From Mycobacterium sp. 1554424.7 (GTDB taxonomy: Bacteria > Actinomycetota > Actinomycetes > Mycobacteriales > Mycobacteriaceae): a stretch of 37,632 nucleotides of DNA. The stretch covers positions 1 through 37,632 of the forward strand of contig NZ_LZSE01000115.1 of the NCBI RefSeq assembly GCF_001665295.1, given 5' to 3'. Within the stretch, counting starts at the first letter, position 1. Every line of letters begins with the position of its first letter. The notes beneath the pieces are model-generated. The model saw nothing but the letters and a program-made list of their open reading frames with translations. It searched no databases and was not told where the DNA came from. This document shows positions 1 through 7,747 of this stretch, one piece after another. The translations under genes and the position numbers were made by a program.

Positions 1-481
1 CGATGCTGCGGGCACCGTCGCAGCCCACCACGTGGCGGGCGCGCAGGGAGAAGGGGCCGTCGGCGCCCGCGGCGGTGACGGTCACCGAGGCGTCGGTCTG
101 CTCGATGCCCGTGACCTCGCACCCGCGGCGGATGTCGGCGCCCAGCTCGCGGGCCCAGCCGCCCAGGACGCCCTCGGTGCGGGCCTGCGGGATGCCGCGC
201 GCCCCGTACGAACCGCCCTCGATCACCCGGTAGTCGAGCGGGACGCCGCCGAAGTGGCCGACCGGGATGACTCCGACCTCGCCGAACCGGTCCATCAGCC
301 CGCGCTGCGCGAATTCCTCGATGGTCCGCGCCGAGAAACCCAGGGCGCGGGATTCCTGAATCGGCTCGGAAAGTTTGTCGAGAACCACCACCGAGACTCC
401 AGCGAGCCTCAATTCACCTGCGAGCATAAGACCGGTGGGACCGGCTCCCACGACAATGACATCTGAATCGTAGAATTCCAT
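1..481 (-). CDS. FAD-dependent aromatic monooxygenase, N-terminal part (runs off the window)
   Basis: Only the first 160 codons are present; the gene continues beyond position 1. The product starts [20 protein letters not shown], a classic GxGxxG Rossmann dinucleotide-binding motif at residues 9-14 followed by an acidic/lysine end (VVVLDK). It ends in the window with CDGARS, the DG motif of the PheA/TfdB flavoprotein hydroxylase family. Enzymes of this family hydroxylate phenols or polyketide aromatics with NAD(P)H and O2 in the cytoplasm. The ATG is preceded by an AGAGGG-type ribosome site. The gene is divergent from the SnoaL-PGRS gene. FAD monooxygenase and SnoaL-like proteins often occur together in aromatic or polyketide tailoring, so the two may once have been functional partners (inference). 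The substrate cannot be told. Confidence 0.88.
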   Translation of the reverse strand, partial: MEFYDSDVIVVGAGPTGLMLAGELRLAGVSVVVLDKLSEPIQESRALGFSARTIEEFAQRGLMDRFGEVGVIPVGHFGGVPLDYRVIEGGSYGARGIPQARTEGVLGGWARELGADIRRGCEVTGIEQTDASVTVTAAGADGPFSLRARHVVGCDGARSI

Positions 482-647
482 CTGCCCTCTTCTCACTGGT
501 GTTCCATCAATAGTGCGAGGGCTTACGAGGGCTGTAAATAGGCGTTGTTACAGGTCTTGTGCAGTCAATGCCAGAAAAACGTCTGGTACGTCAGAGCTTC
601 GACAAGCGGTCTTGCCCCGGGCGCGTCGGGTGACGGCATTCTCTGGC
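482..647. promoter_or_regulatory. Divergent intergenic region, monooxygenase / SnoaL-PGRS gene
   Basis: This 166-bp gap separates two divergent genes and is less GC-rich than the flanking coding DNA. It must hold both promoters. A short inverted repeat, CCAGA-6 nt-TCTGG, lies at 571-586 and could be a regulator site, but it is too short to be convincing. The plus-strand frame stays open from a GTG at 513, but the peptide encoded before 648 is basic and does not resemble the NTF2 fold, so I treat it as untranslated. Confidence 0.3.
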
Positions 648-3600
648 ATGACCTCCAGTCTGACGACCGATCAATCCGCATCCGTGTCCGCCGCCGAGTC
701 GAGCGCACAGGTCGCCGGTCTGCTGCACCGGTATCTGGTCTCGCTCGACGACGAGCGGCTCGACGACGCCTGGACCGCCGGCCTGTTCACCGAGGACGCG
801 GTCGTCGCGTTCCCGGTCAGCCGGCACGAGGGCGCCGACGGCATGGCCGAGTACCACCGGTCGGCGCTGTCGGCGTTCGCGGCCACCCAGCACCTCGGTT
901 CTCCGGCCGTGGTCGACGTGGACGGGGACCGGGCCGTGTTCCGGGCGAACCTGATCTCCACCCATGTGCACCACCCGCGCCACACGCCTCCCGAGGGGGA
1001 CCTGCCCCCGCTCTTCGCGACGGGCACGTTCGTGAACGGCGAGGCGCGCCGCACCGCGCGGGGCTGGCGGCTGAGCCTGCTGGCCTTCCGGCTGCTGTGG
1101 GCGGACGGCGCGGGCGCCGATGGCGCGGTCAGCAGCGGTCACGCCGGCGGTAACGGCGGTGCCGGCGGCAACGGTGGCCAGGGTGGCAGCGCCGGCGGTA
1201 CCGGCGGCACCGCTGGTACCAGCGGTAACGGCGGGGTCGGCGGCCAGGGTGGTCAGGGCGGCACCGTGGCGACGGGCGCCGCGGCCGGGTCTGGGGCCGG
1301 CGGAGCGGGCGGCAACGGCGGCACCGGCGGCGCTGCGGCGACCGCCGGCAAAGGTGCCACGGTGGGCAATGGCGGCAACGCGGGCAACGGCGGTGACGGC
1401 GGTGACGGCATCGACGGCGCGGCCCAAACCGGCCCGGCCGGCGGCAACGGTGGTAATGGAGGCGCGGGCGGCGCCGGGGGTAGCGCCGGGGGCGATACGG
1501 GAACCCGCGGCAGCGGTGGCACCGGTGGCGATGGCGGCAATGGCGGCGAGGGCGCCGCGGGCACCACCGACACCGGCAGCGGCGCCGGTAACGGCGCTGC
1601 AGGCGGCAACGGCGGCAACGGCGGTAAAGGCGGAGTGGCCGGCACGGTCGGCGGCGGCGGCACGGTGGGCAACGGCGGGGCCGCCGGCGCAGGGGGCAAT
1701 GGCGGGGCGGGCGCCGACGGCGCGGTGAGCAGCGGTCACGCCGGCGGTAGCGGCGGCGGGGGCGGCACCGGCGGCCAGGGCGGCAGTGCCGGCGGCACCG
1801 GCGGCACCGCCGGTACCAGCGCCGACGGCGGCGACGGTGGCAGCGGCGGCCGGGGCGGCACCGTCGCGGCCGGAGCCCCGGCCGGCGCCGGGGCCGGCGG
1901 GGTGGGCGGCAACGGCGGCACCGGTGGGGCCGCGGCAACCGTCGGCAAAAGTGCCACGGTGGGCAATGGCGGCAACGCGGGCAACGGCGGTGACGGCGGC
2001 AACGGCATCGACGGCGCCGCCCGCGTCGGCGCGGCCGGCGGCAACGGCGGGAAGGGCGGCGCCGGCGGCACCGGCGGCAGCGCCGGCGGTGTCGGTGGCA
2101 CCAGCGGCAACGGCGGGGCCGGTGGCGCGGGCGGCAGCGGCGGCAACGGCGCCTCGGGCACCGCCGATACCCTGCTCCGTCCCGCCGGGGACGGCGGTGC
2201 GGGTGGGAACGGCGGCAGCGGGGGCAGCGGCGGGACAGCCGGCGCGGTCGGTGAAAACGGCATCGTGGGCAACGGCGGTAACGCCGGGACCGGCGGAAAC
2301 GGCGGTGCGGGCGCCGACGGCCAGGCCGGCATCAGTCACGCGGGCGGTCGAGGCGGGGTAGGCGGTGGCGGCGGCCAGGGCGGTAGCGCCGGCGGCAACG
2401 GAGGCAATGCCGGTACCAGCGGCAACGGTGGGGCCGGCGGCCAGGGCGGTGTTGGCGGCACCGGCGGGGAACCGGCCGGCGCGGGGGCCGGCGGGGCAGG
2501 CGGCACCGGCGGAACCGGCGGCACCGTGGCCGCGGTCGGCAAAGGCGCCACGGTGGGCAATGGCGGCGCCGGCGGCGCCGGCGGCGCCGGCGGTAACGGC
2601 ATCGACGGCGCAGCCGACACCGGCGTGGACGGCGGCAACGGCGGTGCCGGCGGTGCCGGCGGCTCCGGCGGTAGCGCCGGCGACACCACGGGGACCAAGG
2701 GCAGCGGCGGGGCCGGCGGTGCAGGCGGAACCGGCGGCAACGGCGGCTCAGGCACGCCCCTCACCAGCGCAGGCGCCGGCACCGGCGGTGCGGGCGGCCT
2801 CGGCGGCAACGGGGGCAGCGGCGGGGCCACCGGCACGATCGGGCACGGCGGTACCGTCGGCAACGGCGGGGACGCCGGTGTCGGCGGCAACGGCGGCCGG
2901 GGCGCCGACTCCCCAGGCGGGTTTGATGGCTCCGGCGGTCATGGTGGCATCGGCGGAAGCGGCGGCCAGGGCGGTAACGCTGCGGGCGCCAGCGGCACCG
3001 CGGGCCTCAGCGGCAATGGCGGCAACGGTGGTGACGGCGGCAACGGCGACAGGCCGCGAGTCGGTGGCCCGCCCGGTATTGGAACCGGCGGGGCCGGCGG
3101 CAACGGCGGCGCCGGCGGCATCGCGGCCACCGTCGGCAGCGGCGCAAAGGTAGGCAATGGCGGCAACGGGGGCGCCGGCGGTGCCGGCGGTAACGGCATC
3201 GACGCCGGCAGCGGCATGGGCGACGGCGGTTACGGCGGCCAAGGCGGTACCGGCGGCAACGGTGGTAACGCCGGCGGAAACTTGGGGACCAGCGGCAACG
3301 GCGGGACCGGTGGTCAAGGCGGCAACGCCGGCAACGGCGGTTCGGGCGGCGTGGACACCGGCAGCGGCGCTGGGCCCGGCGGTGCTGGCGGTAAGGGCGG
3401 TAACGGCGGTAATGGCGGGGCGGCCGGTGCGGTCGGCAGCGGCGGGATCGTGGGCAATGGCGGTATCGCCGGCGCCGGCGGAAACGGCGGCCAGGGCGCC
3501 GACGGCACGGCTGACAGCGGCCATGGCGGCGGCCAAGGTGGTGCGGGCGGTAACGGTGGCACCGGTGGCAACGCCGGCGGCGCCGCCGGCACCCGCGGAA

Positions 3601-5642
3601 ACGGAGGGGCCGGCGGTCAAGGCGGCAGCGGCGGTAACGGCGGTTCGGGCGGCGTGGACACCGGCAGTGGCGCTGGGCCCGGTGGCGCTGGTGGCAGCGG
3701 CGGTAACGGTGGTGCCGGCGGCGCGACTGGCAGCGTAGGCACGGCCGGCACCGGCGGCGTAGGCGGTGCCGCCGGCGCCGGCGGTAACGGCGGCCGGGGC
3801 GCCAACGGCGGGTCCGCCGACCACGGCGGCGGCGACGGCGGCACCGCCGGAGCAGGCGGCAGCGGCGGCGCCGGCGGCGCGGCCGGTGCTGGCGGAACCA
3901 ACGGCAACGGCGGCGCCGGCGGCCGAGGCGGGGTCGGCGGCCAAGGCGGCAACGGCCACGACTACAACTTGAGCGGCGGTAACGGCGGCCGCGGCGGCGG
4001 CGGCGGCCAGGGCGGCGGCGGCGGCGACGCTGGCACTGGCGGCACCGGCGGAACTGGTGGCGCTGGCGCCGACGGCGGCAGCGGCGGCGACGGCGGTGTC
4101 GCCGGCACGAGCAGCTTCGACGGAGGCAACGGCGGCCAGGGCGGCAACGGCGGCACCGGCGGCACCGGCGGCGGCGGGTCGACCGCCGGCGCGGGCGGCA
4201 ACGGCGGAAGGGCAGGCAGCGGCGGCAACGCCACCACCGGCGCCTTCATAGACGGCACTAGCGGCAACGGTGGAGTTGGCGGAGTCGGCGGCAACGGCGG
4301 CAACGGCATCTCAGGCGCCGCGGACACGGGGACCGGTGCCGGCGCCGGCGGGACCGGCGGCGCGGCCGGCAACGGCGGCAATGGCGGGTCGAGCGGTAAA
4401 GGTGGCCACGCCGGCAGCGGCGGCGCGGGCGGCGCGGGCGGTGTCGGCGGCCCTGGCGGGGACGGCGGCGGCGGCTTGGCCGGCACCGTTCACAGCGGTG
4501 GAGCCGGCGGGACCGGCGGCACCGGCGGTGGCGGCGGCATGGGCGGGTTTGCCAGGAATGGTGGACCCAACGGCACCAGTGGAGTCGGCGGCAATGGCGG
4601 GGCCGGCGGGCAAGGCGGCACCGGCGCTGCGGGCGTCGGCGCGGTCGGTAACGGCGGCCGGGGCGGCGCGGGCGGCGACGGTGGTCTAGCTGGTAACGGC
4701 GGGGCCGCCACCGACTATCCGGGCACCGGCGGTACCGGCGGCCAAGGCGGCGCGGCGGGCGCAGGCGGTCAGGGCGGCGCCGCCAGCGGTACCGGCACCG
4801 GCGGAACCGGCGGCGCCGGCGGCACGGGAGGCGGCGGCGGCCGAGGCGCTGACGGCATCGTCAACACCACGGGTACCACCGGCACCGGTGGCGCCGCCGG
4901 TCTCGGCGGTGTCGGCGGCAGCGGCGGCGCAGCCGCCGCTGGCGGAACCAACGGCAACGGCGGCATCGGCGGCACCGGCGGAACCGGTGGCCAAGGCGGC
5001 ACCGGTGGCGACGGCCCCGGCACGGGCGTGGGCGAAAGGGGCGGCAACGGCGGCGCCGGCGGGCTGGCCGGCAACGGCGGAACCGCGGGCTCCGGCACCG
5101 GCAAAGCGGGCACCGGCGGGGATGGCGGTCATGGCGGCGCGGGTGGGACTGGTGGGCAAGGCGGCACCGGCTACAGCGACGGCACCGGCGGCACCGGCGG
5201 CACCGGCGGCACCGGCGGCGGTGGCGGTCAAGGCGCAGCCGGCGTGGGCACCAACGCCAACGCCGGCAACGGTGGCGCTGCTGGCGCCGGCGGGGCCGGC
5301 GGCCTCGGCGGCACCTACCCCAGCTCCTCGGGCCGCGGCCACGCCGGCACCGGCGGCCTCGGGGGCACCGGCGGCCTGGGCGGCAACGGCGGCGCGCCAA
5401 CCGGCACCGGCACCGGCGGAAGCGGCGGGGCCGGCGGCCCCGGCGGGGACGGAGGCCAAGGCGGCAGGGGCTACTACTTCGGAGGCGGCAACGGCGGCGA
5501 CGGCGGCGACGGCGGCAACGGGGGCAACGGCAGGGGCGCACCTGGCGGGCACGGCGGCGCCGGCGGCGCACCCGGGCTTGCCCAAGGCTCGGGGACGGAC
5601 GGCAACCGGGGCAATGCTGGCGACGACGGCAGCAACGTCTAA
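648..5642 (+). CDS. SnoaL/NTF2-like domain fused to a giant PGRS glycine-rich domain, no PE domain
   Basis: The 1664-residue product has two parts. Residues about 20-150 look like a SnoaL_4/NTF2-like fold: a helix with [18 protein letters not shown], then [25 protein letters not shown], and the closing strand [14 protein letters not shown]. From about residue 153 to the end (SNV) the protein is nearly continuous GGxGGx PGRS sequence rich in GGNGG, GGAGG and GTxG. The family normally carries this domain behind a PE domain with a YxxxD/E type VII signal; neither is present here. No signal peptide or membrane segment is visible. The ATG at 648 is chosen because the NTF2 similarity starts just after it; the ribosome site is weak. 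SnoaL-like proteins act as cyclases, hydroxylases or isomerases, and PGRS regions are thought to form polyglycine-II-like sheets. The combined role is unknown. Confidence 0.85.
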   Translation: MTSSLTTDQSASVSAAESSAQVAGLLHRYLVSLDDERLDDAWTAGLFTEDAVVAFPVSRHEGADGMAEYHRSALSAFAATQHLGSPAVVDVDGDRAVFRANLISTHVHHPRHTPPEGDLPPLFATGTFVNGEARRTARGWRLSLLAFRLLWADGAGADGAVSSGHAGGNGGAGGNGGQGGSAGGTGGTAGTSGNGGVGGQGGQGGTVATGAAAGSGAGGAGGNGGTGGAAATAGKGATVGNGGNAGNGGDGGDGIDGAAQTGPAGGNGGNGGAGGAGGSAGGDTGTRGSGGTGGDGGNGGEGAAGTTDTGSGAGNGAAGGNGGNGGKGGVAGTVGGGGTVGNGGAAGAGGNGGAGADGAVSSGHAGGSGGGGGTGGQGGSAGGTGGTAGTSADGGDGGSGGRGGTVAAGAPAGAGAGGVGGNGGTGGAAATVGKSATVGNGGNAGNGGDGGNGIDGAARVGAAGGNGGKGGAGGTGGSAGGVGGTSGNGGAGGAGGSGGNGASGTADTLLRPAGDGGAGGNGGSGGSGGTAGAVGENGIVGNGGNAGTGGNGGAGADGQAGISHAGGRGGVGGGGGQGGSAGGNGGNAGTSGNGGAGGQGGVGGTGGEPAGAGAGGAGGTGGTGGTVAAVGKGATVGNGGAGGAGGAGGNGIDGAADTGVDGGNGGAGGAGGSGGSAGDTTGTKGSGGAGGAGGTGGNGGSGTPLTSAGAGTGGAGGLGGNGGSGGATGTIGHGGTVGNGGDAGVGGNGGRGADSPGGFDGSGGHGGIGGSGGQGGNAAGASGTAGLSGNGGNGGDGGNGDRPRVGGPPGIGTGGAGGNGGAGGIAATVGSGAKVGNGGNGGAGGAGGNGIDAGSGMGDGGYGGQGGTGGNGGNAGGNLGTSGNGGTGGQGGNAGNGGSGGVDTGSGAGPGGAGGKGGNGGNGGAAGAVGSGGIVGNGGIAGAGGNGGQGADGTADSGHGGGQGGAGGNGGTGGNAGGAAGTRGNGGAGGQGGSGGNGGSGGVDTGSGAGPGGAGGSGGNGGAGGATGSVGTAGTGGVGGAAGAGGNGGRGANGGSADHGGGDGGTAGAGGSGGAGGAAGAGGTNGNGGAGGRGGVGGQGGNGHDYNLSGGNGGRGGGGGQGGGGGDAGTGGTGGTGGAGADGGSGGDGGVAGTSSFDGGNGGQGGNGGTGGTGGGGSTAGAGGNGGRAGSGGNATTGAFIDGTSGNGGVGGVGGNGGNGISGAADTGTGAGAGGTGGAAGNGGNGGSSGKGGHAGSGGAGGAGGVGGPGGDGGGGLAGTVHSGGAGGTGGTGGGGGMGGFARNGGPNGTSGVGGNGGAGGQGGTGAAGVGAVGNGGRGGAGGDGGLAGNGGAATDYPGTGGTGGQGGAAGAGGQGGAASGTGTGGTGGAGGTGGGGGRGADGIVNTTGTTGTGGAAGLGGVGGSGGAAAAGGTNGNGGIGGTGGTGGQGGTGGDGPGTGVGERGGNGGAGGLAGNGGTAGSGTGKAGTGGDGGHGGAGGTGGQGGTGYSDGTGGTGGTGGTGGGGGQGAAGVGTNANAGNGGAAGAGGAGGLGGTYPSSSGRGHAGTGGLGGTGGLGGNGGAPTGTGTGGSGGAGGPGGDGGQGGRGYYFGGGNGGDGGDGGNGGNGRGAPGGHGGAGGAPGLAQGSGTDGNRGNAGDDGSNV
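1114..3798 (+). repeat. Tandem ~597-bp super-repeat inside the PGRS region
   Basis: The phrase [13 protein letters not shown] or a variant recurs at about 1114, 1711, 2311, 2902 and 3496, i.e. at spacings of 597, 600, 591 and 594 bp, all multiples of three. Midway through each of the first four units a sister phrase, GIDGAA or a variant, recurs at about 1408, 2005, 2599 and 3196. Each ~199-residue unit is thus two ~99-residue halves of type A and type B. A further A-type half begins at about 3799 ([11 protein letters not shown]), after which the order breaks down. Within a half the order is phrase, GG-triplets, GGSAGG..GT.G, GG-triplets, GAGAGG.GGNGG, then VG..(A/T).VGNGG. The pattern implies stepwise tandem duplication in frame. 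Confidence 0.75.
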
Positions 5643-5671
5643 TGCTCGCGGCACCGCCTGCCATCGGATAA

Positions 5672-5822
5672 TGCCGGGCGCTCGCGGCTGCGGTGCTGAT
5701 CAGCAAGGTGCTGACACGGGCTGGCGGTATGGAGTCGTCCCCGGAGAAGGTGCCAGGCGGCAGAGCACCTCGCGCAGAACAAAGTGTGGCTGCTGCCGCT
5801 GGGCTACGCCGTCGATGGCTAG
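5672..5822 (+). pseudogene. Possible decayed 3' end of a lost gene
   Basis: Just after the PGRS gene, one frame reads CRALAAAVLISKVLTRAGG and continues to ESSPEKV. The neighbouring frame then reads QAAEHLAQNKVWLLPLGYAV, followed by D-G and a TAG at 5820-5822. Both halves look like ordinary protein, and a single frameshift near 5750 would join them. I cannot assign a family. It may be the tail of a gene deleted when the PGRS tract expanded, or chance open sequence in GC-rich DNA. The rest of the 5643-5828 gap shows nothing else. Confidence 0.2.
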
Positions 5823-5839
5823 GGCCAGCTAGCGGCCCT
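5821..5839 (-). terminator. Stem-loop over the stop codon of the enoyl-CoA hydratase gene
   Basis: AGGGCC at 5821-5826 and GGCCCT at 5834-5839 form a 6-bp GC-rich stem around a 7-nt loop that contains the TAG stop. It lies between convergent genes, so it may end transcription of the minus-strand hydratase. There is no U-run, which is common in mycobacteria, so the assignment is weak. Confidence 0.25.
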
Positions 5840-6623
5840 GGAAACGGGCCTGCCGTCGCTCGATGAACGACTGCACGCCCTCGGCGGCGTCTTCGCTGGC
5901 GAACAGCTCGGTTACGGCGGGACGCAAACGCTCGATCGCCGCGGCCTCCCCCTCACGACGGGCCAGGTGCGCCGACGCCAGGGTGGCCCGCACCCCCAGC
6001 GGCGCGGCGCGCTCGACGATGGTGCGCGCGATCTCGCGCCCGCGGGCCAGCGCGGCGGCCGGGTCGTCGGCCACCTCCTGAACCAAGCCGATGCGGTGCG
6101 CCTCGGCGGCGTCGAACTCGTCGCCGGTCAGCAGCCAGCGCATGGCGTTGCCCCACCCGGCGTCGCGCGGCAGCCGGATCGTCGCGCCGCCGAACGGGTA
6201 GATGCCGCGCTGAACTTCCAGCTGGGTGAACCGGGTGCCGACGGCCGCGAGGCGAATGTCGGCGGCCAGCAGCAGCTCGATGCCCAACGTCATGCACCAT
6301 CCATGCGCCACCGCCACCACCGGCGTCGTCCAGGGGCCGTCGAGCCGCCACGGGTCGCGGCCGTCGTCCGGGAACGCCGACTCCCCCGCCGCGATGCCGG
6401 GGCCGACGTCGACCAGGTCCAGGCCGGCGGTGAAGTGGTCGCCGTGCGCGAACAGCACACCGGCGCGCAGCGAATCGTCGGATTCCAGCAGCCCGTAGGC
6501 GCGCGAGAGGTCGGCCAGCATGGCCCGGTCGAAGGCGTTGCGCTTCTCGGGCCGGTTCAGGCCGATCAGCAGGACGTGGCCGTCGCGCTCGAGGGACACG
6601 GTGTCGAGGTTCGGAAGGTCCAT
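5829..6623 (-). CDS. Enoyl-CoA hydratase/isomerase family protein (crotonase)
   Basis: The 264-residue product is full length for the crotonase family. It shows the N-terminal strand HVLLIGLNRPEKRNAFD, the oxyanion-hole segment HFTAGLDL, and both glutamates expected of a true hydratase: one in MTLGIELLLAADI and one in LEVQRGIYPFGG. The expected reaction is syn-hydration of a trans-2-enoyl-CoA in beta-oxidation, in the cytoplasm; the substrate is unknown and isomerase or other crotonase chemistry is possible. The gene stands alone between the PGRS gene (convergent) and a divergent small-ORF/TetR unit. That neighbouring TetR may control it, as is common for divergent TetR/fatty-acid gene pairs (inference). 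The ATG at 6623 fits the usual crotonase N-terminus, although its ribosome site is weak. Confidence 0.85.
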   Translation of the reverse strand: MDLPNLDTVSLERDGHVLLIGLNRPEKRNAFDRAMLADLSRAYGLLESDDSLRAGVLFAHGDHFTAGLDLVDVGPGIAAGESAFPDDGRDPWRLDGPWTTPVVAVAHGWCMTLGIELLLAADIRLAAVGTRFTQLEVQRGIYPFGGATIRLPRDAGWGNAMRWLLTGDEFDAAEAHRIGLVQEVADDPAAALARGREIARTIVERAAPLGVRATLASAHLARREGEAAAIERLRPAVTELFASEDAAEGVQSFIERRQARFQGR

Positions 6624-6782
6624 CGGCCCAGTGAAGCGCAGCCTTAGGGATTATGCAATAGACCATAGAAGCCGGCCAATCGCGTCCATGCCGTCCAGGG
6701 GCACCGAAAACGCCGATTTCCTGTTTATCGAGCTGCTTAATTTACTTAGGGAATAAAAGTTGCTTACTCGACCGATGTCTTA

Positions 6783-6798
6783 TATGCTTCAAAGCATA
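6783..6798. promoter_or_regulatory. Palindrome upstream of the small ORF/TetR unit, candidate TetR operator
   Basis: TATGCTT-CA-AAGCATA is an inverted repeat with 7-bp arms and a 2-bp centre. It lies 33 bp before the small ORF and inside an AT-rich stretch (about 6700-6830) that stands out from its GC-rich surroundings. The right arm runs into CATAAT at 6795-6800, a plausible -10 element, so a protein bound here would block the promoter. TetR autoregulation from this site is the simplest reading. The remaining 6624-6782 holds no convincing gene. Confidence 0.45.
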
Positions 6799-6830
6799 AT
6801 CATGGGCCGCACTCAGGCCGGGAGAAAATA

Positions 6831-6962
6831 ATGTGGATCATCGAACTCAACGTCGGCGGCTATCAGTTCACGCGCGAGATGCCCGACCTCAAGCGGCGGC
6901 CGTTCCGGTTCAGCCCGCGTAACATGCACTGGCCGGTACCGCGGCACTCGCACGCTGCATGA
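6831..6962 (+). CDS. 43-residue small ORF ahead of the TetR gene
   Basis: The ATG at 6831 follows a good ribosome site (GGGAGA, spacing 6-7). The peptide begins MWIIELNVGGYQFTREMPDL and continues with a basic, aromatic middle (KRRPFRFSPRNMHWPVPRHSH) before AA and the TGA at 6962. It has no signal peptide and no transmembrane segment. Its stop overlaps an in-frame ATG (6959) of the TetR frame, and it ends 23 bp before the better TetR start at 6986. It could be a translated leader controlling the TetR gene or a true small protein. I recognise no family. The IELNVGGYQF segment loosely recalls the first strand of eukaryotic T1/BTB domains, which I take to be chance. Confidence 0.5.
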   Translation: MWIIELNVGGYQFTREMPDLKRRPFRFSPRNMHWPVPRHSHAA

Positions 6963-6985
6963 CGCCCGCCCCCGGAGGTACGACA

Positions 6986-7618
6986 GTGCCGACTACCACC
7001 GACGCCAAGGCGGAATCCGCACCGACCAAACGCTGCGACACCCGCAAAAAGATGCTGCTCAGCGCCGCCCAGGTGATGCGCGAGCGCGGGGCAGCCGGGG
7101 TGACCATCGATGAGGTGCTGGCCCGCAGCGGCGCGCCGCGCGGCTCGGTGTACTACCACTTCCCCGACGGGCGCAATCAGATCCTGACCGAGGCGCTGCA
7201 GTACTCCGGCGATTCCATCACCGCCATGATCGACGACGCCGCCGGCTGGGGCGCCAGGGCCCTGCTGCGCGAGTTCGTCGAGTTTTGGGAGCGGCTCCTG
7301 TCCGAGGGCGACTTCAGCGCGGGCTGCCCCGTGGTCGCCGCCGCGATCGGTTCGGACGACGCCGAGCCCAAGCTGTCCGCCGAGGCGGGCGCCATCCTGG
7401 GCCGCTGGTGTACCGCGTTGACGCGGGCGTTCGTCAACGACGGCTTTGACGACGCCGACGCCTCGTCGCTGGCGGTGATGTCGATCGCCGCGCTGGAGGG
7501 CGCCGTCGTGCTGTCCCGCTCGACCCGCAGCACCGATCCCCTGCACCAGGTGGGCGAACAGCTCGAATTCCTCATCAAGGCGAGGGAATTCGTCATCCGC
7601 AACAAGATCGCGGAATAG
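6986..7618 (+). CDS. TetR/AcrR family transcriptional regulator
   Basis: The product (210 residues from GTG 6986) has the TetR helix-turn-helix: RKKMLLSAAQVMRERGAAGV, then TIDEVLARSGAPRGSVYYHF, followed by PDGRNQILTEAL. The C-terminal half (FWERLLSEGDFSAGCPVVAA) resembles the YxaF/LmrA-type ligand domain. The GTG is preferred over the upstream ATG at 6959 because GGAGG lies seven bases before it. The gene lies just downstream of the 43-codon ORF, with a palindrome upstream that could be its operator, and it is divergent from the enoyl-CoA hydratase gene. It probably represses its own unit and a neighbour in response to a small hydrophobic ligand (inference). Confidence 0.88.
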   Translation: MPTTTDAKAESAPTKRCDTRKKMLLSAAQVMRERGAAGVTIDEVLARSGAPRGSVYYHFPDGRNQILTEALQYSGDSITAMIDDAAGWGARALLREFVEFWERLLSEGDFSAGCPVVAAAIGSDDAEPKLSAEAGAILGRWCTALTRAFVNDGFDDADASSLAVMSIAALEGAVVLSRSTRSTDPLHQVGEQLEFLIKAREFVIRNKIAE

Positions 7619-7647
7619 CGCCGGCTCAACTCGCAATAACCCGGCAT

Positions 7648-7670
7648 TTGCTGTCGACAGCAAGTACCAT
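7648..7670 (+). promoter_or_regulatory. Perfect 16-bp palindrome abutting a -10 element of the first PE_PGRS gene
   Basis: TTGCTGTCGACAGCAA (7648-7663) is a perfect palindrome without a spacer. One base later comes TACCAT (7665-7670), which fits the mycobacterial -10 pattern TANNNT. A dimeric regulator bound here would cover the -35 to -10 interval, so repression of the PE_PGRS gene is the likely effect. The start of that gene lies about 75 bp downstream. The palindrome is too short and loopless for a terminator of the upstream TetR gene. Confidence 0.45.
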
Positions 7671-7747
7671 CTGACTCCTGACGACCCGGCTCGAGGTATC
7701 GGCTGGTCGGAAAACGCCGTGACCTAGCGCTCGCCGGGAGGTAATCG

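Noticed and set aside
513-647. GTG at 513 as start of the SnoaL-PGRS gene
   Set aside because: The added 45 residues are basic and unlike the NTF2 fold, there is no ribosome site, and it would nearly abut the divergent gene's start.
1114-5642. CRISPR-like or minisatellite array
   Set aside because: The repeats are in-frame coding repeats without constant spacers; this is a PGRS domain.
591-5706. Several long minus-strand open frames rich in Ala/Pro/Arg opposite the PGRS gene
   Set aside because: They are the antisense image of GGN-type codons, lack known domains, and appear wherever PGRS DNA lacks stops on the other strand.
6688-6756. A 22-codon ORF (MPSRGTENADFL onward) in the AT-rich gap
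   Set aside because: It has no ribosome site and is very short; the open frame is readily explained by chance.
6831-6962. Resemblance of the small ORF to T1/BTB (KCTD-like) domains
   Set aside because: Only about ten residues resemble that strand, and the rest of the peptide does not; probably coincidence.
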